Source of the DNA: Streptomyces sabulosicollis
Lineage (GTDB): Bacteria > Actinomycetota > Actinomycetes > Streptomycetales > Streptomycetaceae
Direction of reading: 5' to 3'
DNA: 40,819 nt
Assembly: GCF_016103465.1 (NCBI RefSeq)
Contig: NZ_JAEEAP010000026.1
Span: 1 to 40,819 of the forward strand
Part shown: piece by piece, positions 33,267 through 40,819 of the stretch
How positions within the stretch are numbered: position 1 is the first letter of the stretch
Layout of the letters: every line of letters starts with the position of its first letter
The notes under the pieces: model-generated
Told to the model about the DNA's origin: nothing
Seen by the model: the letters and a program-made list of their open reading frames with translations, nothing else
The model's database searches: none
Program-made: the position numbers and the translations under genes

Positions 33267-34225
33267 GCCGGACCGTGAAGGGATCTCCGCACGCGTCCGC
33301 GCCAGTGCTCGCGGCGTACCGCTACTGCGAGGCCGTGACCGGCCACCAGGCCCGCAACTTCGCCTACGGCATCAGGCTGCTGCCGACGGAGAAGCGCCAT
33401 GCGATGTCGGCTCTGTACGCCTTCTCCCGCCGGGTCGACGACATCGGTGACGGCCCGCTGGACCCGGAGGCCAAGCGCGCCCGGCTGGCGGACACCCGCG
33501 CCCTGCTGGACCGGATGCGGGGCGGCGGCATCGAGGAGGACGACACCGACCCCGTCGCCGTCGCCCTGGCCCATGCCGCGCACCGCTTCCCGATCCCGCT
33601 GGACGCGCTGGACGAGCTGATCGACGGCGTGCTGATGGACGTGGCCGGGCAGACCTACGAGACCTGGGACGACCTCAAGGTTTACTGCCGCTGTGTGGCG
33701 GGCGCCATCGGACGGCTCTCGCTGGGCGTCTTCGGGACCGCTCCCGGCACCGGCCACAGCGAGGACGAGCTCGAACGCGCCCCGGCATACGCCGACACCC
33801 TCGGGCTCGCCCTGCAGCTGACCAACATCCTGCGGGACGTCCGCGAGGACGCCGCCACCGGGCGCACCTATCTGCCCGCCGACGACCTCGCCAAGTTCGG
33901 CTGCGGTGCCGCGTTCCGCAGCTCCACCGCACCGCCCGACGCCGACTTCACCGGCCTGGTCCACTTCGAGGTGCGCCGGGCCAGGGCGCTGTTCGCCGAG
34001 GGCTTCCGGCTGCTGCCGCTGCTGGACCGGCGCAGCGGCGCGTGCGTGTCCGCCATGGCGGGCATCTACAGCCGACTCCTGGACCGGATCGCCAAGGACC
34101 CCGCGGCCGTCCTGCGCGGCCGCGTCTCGCTGCCCGGCCACGAGAAGGCGTACGTGGCGGTGCGCGGACTGGCCGGTCTCGACGCGCGCGCCGTCGGGCG
34201 CCGCAGCACCAGGAGGCCGGTGTGA
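33263..34225 (+). CDS. hpnD: Presqualene diphosphate synthase HpnD
   Basis: Encodes 320 residues from GTG 33263. It is a paralogue of HpnC with Asp motifs D59-D-I-G-D63 and D192-V-R-E-D196 (TNILRDVREDAATGRTYLP). The segments YCRCVAGAIGRLSLGVFG and ALQLTNILRDV are those of squalene/phytoene synthases, and its place directly after hpnC assigns it to HpnD, which condenses two FPP to presqualene diphosphate. Sequence alone does not exclude phytoene synthase; context does. Four-base overlaps at both ends show translational coupling. Confidence 0.93.
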   Translation: MSRTVKGSPHASAPVLAAYRYCEAVTGHQARNFAYGIRLLPTEKRHAMSALYAFSRRVDDIGDGPLDPEAKRARLADTRALLDRMRGGGIEEDDTDPVAVALAHAAHRFPIPLDALDELIDGVLMDVAGQTYETWDDLKVYCRCVAGAIGRLSLGVFGTAPGTGHSEDELERAPAYADTLGLALQLTNILRDVREDAATGRTYLPADDLAKFGCGAAFRSSTAPPDADFTGLVHFEVRRARALFAEGFRLLPLLDRRSGACVSAMAGIYSRLLDRIAKDPAAVLRGRVSLPGHEKAYVAVRGLAGLDARAVGRRSTRRPV

Positions 34226-35715
34226 CCCACTCGACCCTGGACCCCGCCCCGGCCGCCGGGCGGCGCCCCGCCGGGCGGAGCGCGCTGGTGATCGGCGGCG
34301 GGCTCGCCGGTACGACGGCCGCGCTCGCGCTGGCCGACGCCGGGCTGCGGGTCACCCTGGTCGAGGGCCGCCCCCGGCTGGGCGGCCTCGCCTTCTCCTT
34401 CCACCGCTCCTCCCCGGCGGGCGTGCTGAGCGTCGACAACGGCCAGCATGTGTATCTGCGCTGCTGCACCGCCTACCAGTGGTTCCTCGAGCGGGTCGGC
34501 GCCGCCCGACTCGCCCCGCTCCAGGGCCGGTTGGACGTGCCCGTCCTCGACGCCCGGGGGCGCGACGGGCGGCGGCTGGGACGGCTGCGCCGCACCGCCC
34601 TGCCGGTGCCGCTCCACCTGTCCGCGAGCCTGGCCACCTACCCCCACCTCTCCCTCGCCGAGCGCGCCCAGGTGGGCCGCGCCGCGCTCGCCCTCGGGCG
34701 GCTCGACCCCGAGGACCCGGCGCTGGACGCGGTGGACTTCGCCGGCTGGCTGCGCCGCCACGGCCAGTCGCCGCGCGCCGTCGAGGCGCTGTGGGACCTG
34801 GTCGGCGTGGCCACGCTCAACGCCACCGCGACAGGCGTCTCGCTGGGCCTGGCCGCGATGGTCTTCAAGACCGGGCTGCTCTCCCGGCCCGGCGCCGCCG
34901 ACATCGGCTGGGCCCGCGCCCCGCTCGGCGAGCTGCACCACACCCACGCCCACCGCGCCCTGGACGTGGCGGGCGTGACCACCGAGCTGCGCACCCGGGT
35001 GACCGCGGTGACCCGCACCCCCGAGGGCCGCTGGAGCGCGGCCACCGCCGGGCGGCCGGGGGACGAGCCGCAGGCCGCGGCGGGCGGCGCGGACGTCCTC
35101 GTGCTGGCCGTACCGCAGCGCGAGGCACACGCCCTGCTGCCCGACGGCGCCCTGAACGACCCCGGCCGGCTGCTGCGCATCGGCGCCGCGCCCATCCTCA
35201 ATCTGCACGTGGTCTACGACCGCACGGTGCTGCGCCGCCCCTTCTTCGCCGCGATCGGCTCCCCCGTCCAGTGGGTCTTCGACCGTACGGACGCCTCGGG
35301 GCTGAGGGACGCGCCCGGGTCCGGGGACAGCCAGTACCTGGCGGTGTCGCAGTCCGCCGCGTACGACGACATCGACCGCCCGGTGGCCGAGCTGCGCGCC
35401 CGCTATCTGCCCGAGCTGGAGCGGCTGCTCCCGCTCGCCCGCGGGGCGCGGGTGCGCGACTTCTTCGTCACCCGGGAGCGCACCGCCACCTTCGCCCCCG
35501 TCCCCGGCGTGGGCCGCCTCAGGCCCTCCGCCCCGACCGAGGCGCCCGGCCTCTACCTGGCCGGCGCGTGGACCGCCACCGGCTGGCCCGCGACCATGGA
35601 GGGCGCCGTGCGCAGCGGGCTTTCCGCCGCCCGCGCGGCCCTCACCGACCTAGGCCGCCCGCATGTGAACCCTCTCCCCGCCCCGGGCGGGGGGACGCCC
35701 AAGGAGGCGGCATGA
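34222..35715 (+). CDS. hpnE: Hydroxysqualene dehydroxylase HpnE (FAD-dependent)
   Basis: Encodes 497 residues from GTG 34222, with AGGAGG 5 bases upstream. An amine-oxidase/phytoene-desaturase-like flavoprotein: N-terminal VIGGGLAGTTAALALADAG (GGGLAG at 25-30) followed by LVEGRPRLGGLAFSF, and a C-terminal FAD segment GLYLAGAWTATGWPATMEGAVRSG. HpnE reduces hydroxysqualene to squalene, the substrate of Shc. The gene order hpnC-hpnD-hpnE supports the name over carotenoid desaturase. It overlaps the polyprenyl synthase start (ATGA). Confidence 0.93.
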   Translation: MTHSTLDPAPAAGRRPAGRSALVIGGGLAGTTAALALADAGLRVTLVEGRPRLGGLAFSFHRSSPAGVLSVDNGQHVYLRCCTAYQWFLERVGAARLAPLQGRLDVPVLDARGRDGRRLGRLRRTALPVPLHLSASLATYPHLSLAERAQVGRAALALGRLDPEDPALDAVDFAGWLRRHGQSPRAVEALWDLVGVATLNATATGVSLGLAAMVFKTGLLSRPGAADIGWARAPLGELHHTHAHRALDVAGVTTELRTRVTAVTRTPEGRWSAATAGRPGDEPQAAAGGADVLVLAVPQREAHALLPDGALNDPGRLLRIGAAPILNLHVVYDRTVLRRPFFAAIGSPVQWVFDRTDASGLRDAPGSGDSQYLAVSQSAAYDDIDRPVAELRARYLPELERLLPLARGARVRDFFVTRERTATFAPVPGVGRLRPSAPTEAPGLYLAGAWTATGWPATMEGAVRSGLSAARAALTDLGRPHVNPLPAPGGGTPKEAA

Positions 35716-36809
35716 GCACCACCACCAAGAACAGAGGAGAGACCGTGACCCCGGCGACCCCAGCTGTCGACACCGCAGGCGTCATGGCGCTGCTGGAGCG
35801 CGGCCGTACGCTCGCCACGCCGGTGCTGCGCGCCGCCGTGGACCGGCTGGCCCCGCCCATGAACACCGTCGCCGCGTACCACTTCGGCTGGATCGACGCC
35901 GAGGGCAACCCGGCGGAAGGCGACGGCGGCAAGGCCGTGCGCCCCGCGCTCGCCCTGCTGTCCGCCGAGGCGGCGGGCGCCGCCCCCGAGGCCGGGGTGC
36001 CCGGCGCGGTCGCGGTCGAGCTGGTGCACAACTTCTCACTGCTCCACGACGACCTCATGGACGGGGACGAGCAGCGCCGCCACCGCGACACCGTCTGGAA
36101 GGTGCACGGCCCGGCCCAGGCCATCCTGGTCGGTGACGCCCTGTTCGCGCTGGCCAACGAGATACTGCTGGAGATCGGCACCGCCGAGGCCGGGCGGGCC
36201 ACCCGCCGGCTCACCGCCGCCACCCGGAAGCTGATCGACGGCCAGGCCCAGGACATCTCCTACGAGCACCGCGAGCGGGTCACCGTCGAGGAGTGCCTGG
36301 AGATGGAGGGCAACAAGACCGGCGCCCTGCTCGCCTGCGCCGCCTCCATCGGCGCCGTGCTCGGCGGCGCCGACGACCGCACCGCCGACACCCTGGAGCG
36401 CTACGGCTACCACCTGGGCCTCGCCTTCCAGGCCGTCGACGACCTGCTCGGCATCTGGGGCGACCCGGAGGCGACCGGCAAGCGGACCTGGAGCGATCTG
36501 CGCCAGCGCAAGAAGTCCCTCCCCGTGGTCGCCGCGCTCGCCGCCGGCGGCCCGGACTCCGAGCGCCTCGCCCAGATCCTCGCGGCCGACGCGCACAAGC
36601 CGGAGGAGGAGTTCGCCGACTTCTCGGAGGGGGAGTTCGCCGTCCGCGCCGCGCTGATCGAGCAGTCGGGCGGCCGGGACTGGACCTCTCAGGAGGCCCG
36701 CAGACAGCATGCGACCGCCATGGAGGCGCTGGGCTCGGTGGACATGCCCGCCGAGACCCGGGCCCGGTTCGTGGCGCTCGCCGATTTCGTCGTCGTACGA
36801 GAGAGATGA
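35712..36809 (+). CDS. Polyprenyl (probably farnesyl) diphosphate synthase
   Basis: Encodes 365 residues from ATG 35712 (AAGGAGG upstream, within hpnE). The first Asp-rich motif is D113-D-L-M-D117 followed by GDEQRRHRDTVW; the second is D243-D-L-L-G-I-W-G-D251. GGKAVRPALALL and QAQDISYEHRE are further family motifs. It condenses IPP with allylic diphosphates. Its location in the hopanoid operon argues for FPP as the product for HpnD. F108, five residues before the first Asp motif, fits a short-chain product but does not prove it; GGPP is an alternative. A hairpin separates it from shc. Confidence 0.9.
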   Translation: MSTTTKNRGETVTPATPAVDTAGVMALLERGRTLATPVLRAAVDRLAPPMNTVAAYHFGWIDAEGNPAEGDGGKAVRPALALLSAEAAGAAPEAGVPGAVAVELVHNFSLLHDDLMDGDEQRRHRDTVWKVHGPAQAILVGDALFALANEILLEIGTAEAGRATRRLTAATRKLIDGQAQDISYEHRERVTVEECLEMEGNKTGALLACAASIGAVLGGADDRTADTLERYGYHLGLAFQAVDDLLGIWGDPEATGKRTWSDLRQRKKSLPVVAALAAGGPDSERLAQILAADAHKPEEEFADFSEGEFAVRAALIEQSGGRDWTSQEARRQHATAMEALGSVDMPAETRARFVALADFVVVRER

Positions 36810-36838
36810 TCGCCATGGACCGCTAGTTCGCAGTCGCC

Positions 36839-36865
36839 GGCCGGCATCCAGCCGGGGTGCCGGCC
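36839..36865 (+). other. Hairpin between the polyprenyl synthase and shc genes
   Basis: GGCCGGCATCC (36839-36849) pairs with GGGTGCCGGCC (36855-36865) in an 11-base stem with one G-U pair and a 5-base loop. No T-run follows, so an mRNA-stability or processing element is likelier than full termination. Confidence 0.45.
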
Positions 36866-36913
36866 GACGGAAGCCCCAAAGACGGCAGATGAGCACACTG
36901 CAGAGGGGAAGCC

Positions 36914-38860
36914 ATGACAGCGACACCGACCGTCCAACCCTCCGAGTCATCCGAGTCCAAGACCTTGAGCGTCGCCCGTGAGGCGGCGGCCCGCGCGGTG
37001 GAGCACCTGCTGTCCCGCCAGGACGAGCGGGGCTGGTGGAAGGGTGACCTGGAGACCAACGTCACTATGGATGCCGAGGACCTGATGCTCCGCCAGTTCC
37101 TCGGCATCCAGGACCCCGACACCCTCGCCGCCGCGGCCCGCTATCTGCGCTCGCAGCAGGCCACCGACGGCACCTGGGCCACCTTCCACGGCGGCCCGCC
37201 CGAGCTCTCCGCCACCATCGAGGCGTATGTCGCCCTGCGGCTGGCCGGCGACGAGCCCGACGCGCCCCATATGGCCGCCGCCTCCGCCTGGGTGCGCTCC
37301 CGGGGCGGCATCGCGAGCAGCAGGGTGTTCACCCGGATCTGGCTGGCCCTCTTCGGCTGGTGGCGCTGGGAGGACCTGCCGGAACTGCCACCGGAGATCA
37401 TCTACTTCCCGAAGTGGCTTCCGCTCAACATCTACGACTTCGGCTGCTGGGCCCGGCAGACCATCGTGCCCCTCACCATCGTCTCGGCCGAACGCCCCGT
37501 GCGCCCGGCCCCCTTCCCCCTCGACGAGCTCCACACCGACCCCCGCAGACCCAATCCGCCGCGCCCGCTCGCCCCCGTCGCCTCCTGGGACGGCGCCTTC
37601 CAGCGGCTGGACCGGGCGCTGCACGCCTACCACAAGGTCGCCTTCCGCCCGCTGCGCCGGGCCGCGCTGCGCTCCTGCGCCCGCTGGATCGTGGAGCGGC
37701 AGGAGAACGACGGCTGCTGGGGCGGCATCCAGCCACCCGCCGTCTACTCCATCATCGCCCTCCATCTGCTCGGCTACGACCTCGACCACCCCGTGATGCG
37801 CGCCGGTCTGGAGTCGCTGGACCGCTTCGCGGTGTGGCGCGAGGACGGCAGCCGGATGATCGAAGCCTGTCAGTCCCCGGTCTGGGACACCTGCCTGGCC
37901 GCCATCGCGCTCGCCGACGCCGGTCTGGCCCCGGACCACCCGGCGCTGGTCAAGGCCGCCGACTGGATGCTGGCCGAGCAGATCGACCGGCCCGGCGACT
38001 GGTCGGTCCGGCGGCCCGGGCTGCCCGCCGGCGGCTGGGCGTTCGAATTCCACAACGACAACTACCCCGACATCGACGACACCGCCGAGGTCATCCTGGC
38101 GCTGCGCCGGATCGACCACCCCGAGCCCGAGCGGATCGAGGCGGCCGTGCGGCGCGCCATGCGCTGGACCCTGGGCATGCAGTCGAAGAACGGGGCGTGG
38201 GGCGCGTTCGACGTCGACAACACCAGCCCGCTCCCCAACAAGCTGCCGTTCTGCGACTTCGGTGAGGTCATCGACCCCCCGTCGGCCGATGTCACCGCGC
38301 ATGTGGTGGAGATGCTCGCGCACGAGGGGAGGACGTACGACGCCCGCACCCGGCGCGGCATCTCCTGGCTGCTGTCCGAGCAGGAGCCGAGCGGCGCCTG
38401 GTTCGGCCGCTGGGGCACCAACTACGTCTACGGCACCGGCTCCGTGGTCCCCGCCCTGATCGCCGCGGGCGTCCCCGCCTCCCATCCGGCGGTCCGCCGG
38501 GCCGTCCGCTGGCTGGAGAGCGTCCAGAACGAGGACGGCGGCTGGGGCGAGGACCAGCGCTCCTACCTCGACGCCGAGTGGATGGGCCGGGGCGCCTCCA
38601 CTGCCTCGCAGACCGCGTGGGCGCTGCTCGCGCTGCTGGCGGCGGGGGAGCGGGACGGCGCGGCCGTCGAGCGCGGGATCACCTGGCTCGCCGGGACCCA
38701 GCGGGAGGACGGCTCCTGGGACGAGCCGTACTTCACCGGGACCGGCTTCCCCTGGGACTTCTCCATCAACTACCACCTGTACCGGCAGGTGTTCCCGGTC
38801 ACGGCACTGGGCCGGTATGTCCACGGCGAGCCCACCGGGGCGCGACCGCGGAGCAGTTGA
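36914..38860 (+). CDS. shc: Squalene-hopene cyclase
   Basis: Encodes 648 residues from ATG 36914 (GAGGGGA upstream). The catalytic protonating motif D386-I-D388-D389 (PDIDDTAE) is intact. QW repeats are frequent, for example LLSRQDERGWWKG, RQENDGCWGG, MQSKNGAWGAF, QNEDGGWGED and TQREDGSWDEP. FYFPKWLP-like (IIYFPKWLPLNIYDFGCWAR) and the C-terminal GTGFPWDFSINYHLYRQVFP are typical of Shc. The enzyme cyclises squalene to hopene/hopanol at the membrane. Length matches the family (about 630-680). It is coupled to hpnG by a TGATG overlap. Confidence 0.97.
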   Translation: MTATPTVQPSESSESKTLSVAREAAARAVEHLLSRQDERGWWKGDLETNVTMDAEDLMLRQFLGIQDPDTLAAAARYLRSQQATDGTWATFHGGPPELSATIEAYVALRLAGDEPDAPHMAAASAWVRSRGGIASSRVFTRIWLALFGWWRWEDLPELPPEIIYFPKWLPLNIYDFGCWARQTIVPLTIVSAERPVRPAPFPLDELHTDPRRPNPPRPLAPVASWDGAFQRLDRALHAYHKVAFRPLRRAALRSCARWIVERQENDGCWGGIQPPAVYSIIALHLLGYDLDHPVMRAGLESLDRFAVWREDGSRMIEACQSPVWDTCLAAIALADAGLAPDHPALVKAADWMLAEQIDRPGDWSVRRPGLPAGGWAFEFHNDNYPDIDDTAEVILALRRIDHPEPERIEAAVRRAMRWTLGMQSKNGAWGAFDVDNTSPLPNKLPFCDFGEVIDPPSADVTAHVVEMLAHEGRTYDARTRRGISWLLSEQEPSGAWFGRWGTNYVYGTGSVVPALIAAGVPASHPAVRRAVRWLESVQNEDGGWGEDQRSYLDAEWMGRGASTASQTAWALLALLAAGERDGAAVERGITWLAGTQREDGSWDEPYFTGTGFPWDFSINYHLYRQVFPVTALGRYVHGEPTGARPRSS

Positions 38861-39630
38861 TGTCCGCCGATCCGGCCGCGGAGGCCGGTGGTGCGCCGCT
38901 GCTGATCGCCTGTGCGCTCGGCATCGAGCGGTTCGCCCTGCGCGGCGCCGGCCCCGGCGCCGCCGCCGGGGCCGTGACCGTGCTGCGCACCGGCATGGGG
39001 CCGCAGTCGGCCGAGCGCGCCGTGACCCGGGCGCTCACCGGAAGGTCCGGTGAGCCCGGGGCGTGGCGGACGTCGCCAGGGGCGTGGCGCACCGCGCCCG
39101 GGGCGCGGCGCACCGCCGTCATCGCCACCGGCTTCTGCGCCGGGCTGGCCCCCGGGATGCACCCCGGGGACCTCGTCGTGGCCGACGAGACCCGTGATCC
39201 GGCGGGCCGCACCGTGTGCACCGGCACCCGGATCCTCGCCGACGCCCTGTCACACCCCCTCACCGGCGGCTCCCGCCGGGCCGTCCACATCGGCCCGGTC
39301 GTGGGCTCGGACCACGTGGTGCGCGGCGCGGAGCGGGCCGCGCTGCACAGTACCGGCGCCATCGCGGTGGACATGGAGTCCGCCGCGACCCTGCGCACCG
39401 CGGTCGGCCACGGCGTCCGTCCGGTTGCGGCCGTCCGGGTGGTCGTGGACGCTCCTGAACACGAACTCGTCCGTATCGGCACACTACGCGGTGGAATATC
39501 GGCTTTCCGGGTCTTGAGGACCGTTCTTCCCGCTTTCTTTCACTGGCACCGTTCTTCGCTGCTCCCAGGAGGTGAGCTAGATGGCCATGCCACTCCGCCA
39601 GACCATCCGGGTCGCGACGTATCTCTTTGA
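38860..39630 (+). CDS. hpnG: Adenosylhopane nucleosidase/phosphorylase-type protein HpnG
   Basis: Encodes 256 residues from ATG 38860. It belongs to the purine nucleoside phosphorylase/MTA-SAH nucleosidase superfamily: GMGPQSAERAV (ligand phosphate/ribose loop), VIATGFCAGL, GSDHVV, and the ribose-binding VDMESAA (D171-M-E173-S). HpnG removes adenine from adenosylhopane to give ribosylhopane (or its phosphate). Residues 66-86 are three copies of a seven-residue PGAWRTx repeat, an insertion not needed for the fold. The 3' end overlaps hpnH by 50 bases, so the last 17 residues may be dispensable. Confidence 0.9.
   Translation: MSADPAAEAGGAPLLIACALGIERFALRGAGPGAAAGAVTVLRTGMGPQSAERAVTRALTGRSGEPGAWRTSPGAWRTAPGARRTAVIATGFCAGLAPGMHPGDLVVADETRDPAGRTVCTGTRILADALSHPLTGGSRRAVHIGPVVGSDHVVRGAERAALHSTGAIAVDMESAATLRTAVGHGVRPVAAVRVVVDAPEHELVRIGTLRGGISAFRVLRTVLPAFFHWHRSSLLPGGELDGHATPPDHPGRDVSL
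39055..39117. repeat. Three 21-base tandem repeats within hpnG
   Basis: In frame they encode PGAWRTS, PGAWRTA and PGARRTA. They form a short basic insertion in a surface loop before the VIATGF strand. Confidence 0.75.
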
Positions 39631-40606
39631 ACAGAAGATGATCAAGCGGCGGGACAAGTTCCCGCTGATCGTCGAGCTCGAGCCGCTCTTCGCGTGCAAT
39701 CTCAAGTGCGAGGGTTGCGGGAAGATCCAGCATCCGGCCGGGGTGCTCAAGCAGCGCATGCCGGTCGCCCAGGCGGTGGGCGCGGTGCTGGAGTCGGGTG
39801 CGCCGATGGTGTCCATCGCGGGCGGCGAACCCCTGATGCACCCGCAGATCGACGAGATCGCACGGCAGCTGGTGGAGCGGAAGAAGTACGTCTTCCTCTG
39901 CACCAACGCGATGCTGTTGCGCAAGAAGATGCATCTGTTCAAGCCCTCCCCGTACTTCGCCTTCGCGGTGCACATCGACGGGCTGCGGGAGCGGCATGAC
40001 GAATCGGTGGCGAAGGAGGGGGTGTTCGACGAGGCGGTGGAGGCCATCAAGGAGGCCAAGCGGCGCGGCTTCCGGGTCACCACCAATTCCACGTTCTTCA
40101 ATACCGACACCCCGCAGACCGTCATCGACGTGCTCGACTTCCTCAATGACGAGCTCGAGGTGGACGAGATGATGATCTCGCCCGCCTACGCGTACGAGAA
40201 GGCGCCCGACCAGGAGCACTTCCTGGGCGTGGAGCAGACCCGCGAGCTGTTCCGCAAGGCGTTCGCCGGGGGCAACCGGCGCCGCTGGCGGCTCAACCAC
40301 AGCCCGCTCTTCCTCGACTTCCTCGAGGGCAAGACGGACTTCCCGTGCACCGCCTGGGGCATCCCCAACTACTCCCTCTTCGGCTGGCAGCGCCCCTGCT
40401 ACCTGATGAGCGACGGCTATGTCCCGACCTACCGCCAGCTGGTGGAGGAGACCGACTGGGACGCCTACGGCCGCGGCAAGGACCCGCGCTGCGACAACTG
40501 CATGGCCCACTGCGGCTATGAGCCCACCGCGGTCCTGGCGACCATGGGCTCCCTCAAGGAGTCGCTGCGGGCGGCCCGCGAGACCGCCTCCGGAAGCCGT
40601 GGGTGA
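39581..40606 (+). CDS. hpnH: Adenosyl-hopene transferase HpnH (radical SAM)
   Basis: Encodes 341 residues from ATG 39581, with AGGAGG 8 bases upstream inside hpnG. The radical SAM cluster ligands are C39-x3-C43-x2-C46 (CNLKCEGCG), followed by [11 protein letters not shown] (the GGE SAM-binding motif) and LCTNAMLL. The C-terminal Cys cluster ([13 protein letters not shown]) belongs to the HpnH group. It joins the 5'-deoxyadenosyl radical to hopene, forming adenosylhopane, the first committed step of extended hopanoids. Strong conservation makes the assignment firm. Confidence 0.96.
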   Translation: MAMPLRQTIRVATYLFEQKMIKRRDKFPLIVELEPLFACNLKCEGCGKIQHPAGVLKQRMPVAQAVGAVLESGAPMVSIAGGEPLMHPQIDEIARQLVERKKYVFLCTNAMLLRKKMHLFKPSPYFAFAVHIDGLRERHDESVAKEGVFDEAVEAIKEAKRRGFRVTTNSTFFNTDTPQTVIDVLDFLNDELEVDEMMISPAYAYEKAPDQEHFLGVEQTRELFRKAFAGGNRRRWRLNHSPLFLDFLEGKTDFPCTAWGIPNYSLFGWQRPCYLMSDGYVPTYRQLVEETDWDAYGRGKDPRCDNCMAHCGYEPTAVLATMGSLKESLRAARETASGSRG

Positions 40607-40610
40607 GGCG

Positions 40611-40819
40611 ATGAGTTCAGCGGAACCGGTCGCACTCGGCCTGCCCGCCGTGCCGGGCAGGCCCCTCGCACCCCGCCGGGTCTCACGCCGCCTCCAGGTC
40701 GGGTCGGTGGCCGTGGGTGGTGACGCGCCGATCTCGGTGCAGTCGATGACGACGACGGTGACGGCGGACATCGGTGCGACGTTGCAGCAGATCGCGGAGC
40801 TGACGGCGTCGGGGTGCCA
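40611..40819 (+). CDS. ispG: 4-hydroxy-3-methylbut-2-enyl diphosphate synthase IspG (partial, cut by window end)
   Basis: The first 69 residues or so are present from ATG 40611, four bases after the hpnH stop. After a 24-residue Pro-rich leader comes [20 protein letters not shown], then [20 protein letters not shown] and ASGC, the diagnostic N-terminus of IspG/GcpE. IspG is the iron-sulfur enzyme of the MEP pathway that makes HMBPP. A copy within a hopanoid operon boosts precursor supply; many streptomycetes have another copy elsewhere (established for the genus, not visible here). The C-terminal cluster-binding part lies beyond the window. Confidence 0.93.
   Translation, partial: MSSAEPVALGLPAVPGRPLAPRRVSRRLQVGSVAVGGDAPISVQSMTTTVTADIGATLQQIAELTASGC

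Noticed and set aside
33263-35715. Carotenoid genes (phytoene synthase and desaturase)
   Set aside because: The families are related, but the gene order with hpnC, shc, hpnG and hpnH points to squalene formation for hopanoids.
36810-36913. Transcription terminator between the polyprenyl synthase and shc genes
   Set aside because: The hairpin at 36839-36865 lacks a T-run, and the downstream genes have no clear promoter of their own, so the operon probably continues through it.

Overview
The window is high-GC DNA with short intergenic gaps, many GTG starts and 4-base ATGA/GTGA gene overlaps. Its gene content (SCO6745-like protein, IclR regulator, a hopanoid operon in the order hpnC-hpnD-hpnE-polyprenyl synthase-shc-hpnG-hpnH-ispG) points to a Streptomyces or close relative. 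The hopanoid gene order matches what I recall of the Streptomyces coelicolor SCO6759-SCO6767 region. No tRNA, rRNA, transposase, integrase or CRISPR array was seen.

Layout. (1) 62-5379 is mostly minus-strand housekeeping: an SCO6745-like protein, a crotonase-fold protein, an RsbW-like ATPase (plus strand), isopentenyl diphosphate isomerase, a cation diffusion facilitator and a GalE-type epimerase. (2) 5648-12961 is a tightly coupled plus-strand operon: a CDP-alcohol phosphatidyltransferase, a nucleotidyltransferase, an sn-glycerol-1-phosphate dehydrogenase-like enzyme, a second CDP-alcohol transferase, a GT2 glycosyltransferase and a TagG/TagH-like ABC exporter. It reads as synthesis and export of a phospho-alcohol-containing envelope glycopolymer or lipid, and it ends at a strong terminator. 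(3) An IclR regulator follows. (4) 14138-30491 is the most unusual part: a small LuxR-type regulator carrying a TTA codon, a DHA2 exporter, a flavin monooxygenase, then a multi-protein iterative synthase with tailoring enzymes. (5) A 732-base non-coding stretch rich in hairpins leads to a TetR regulator. (6) 32325 to the window end is the hopanoid operon, with ispG cut by the edge.

The synthase in region 4 has three proteins: an AT-ACP (17587-19185); a 2019-residue protein I read as FabL-type enoyl reductase, ketosynthase, chain-length-factor-like KS with Cys replaced by Phe, a charged pentapeptide-repeat linker, ketoreductase and dehydratase (19225-25284); and a second KR-DH protein whose DH has lost its catalytic His (25281-27689). 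A SnoaL-like protein, an SDR and a P450 follow with overlapping or closely spaced starts. The parts resemble PUFA (Pfa) and heterocyst-glycolipid (Hgl) type lipid synthases. However, the N-terminal SDR-type enoyl reductase, the single ACP and the split KR-DH do not match any architecture I know. I infer that it makes a reduced or partly unsaturated polyketide or lipid chain that is then oxidised; the product is unknown.

How the parts may work together: idi (2606-3217) can feed isoprenoid precursors to the hopanoid operon. The operon in region 2 supplies an envelope polymer. The synthase probably makes a secreted or membrane lipid exported by the DHA2 transporter. The single in-frame TTA codon I found lies in the LuxR-type gene, which suggests bldA-dependent developmental control of the synthase cluster.
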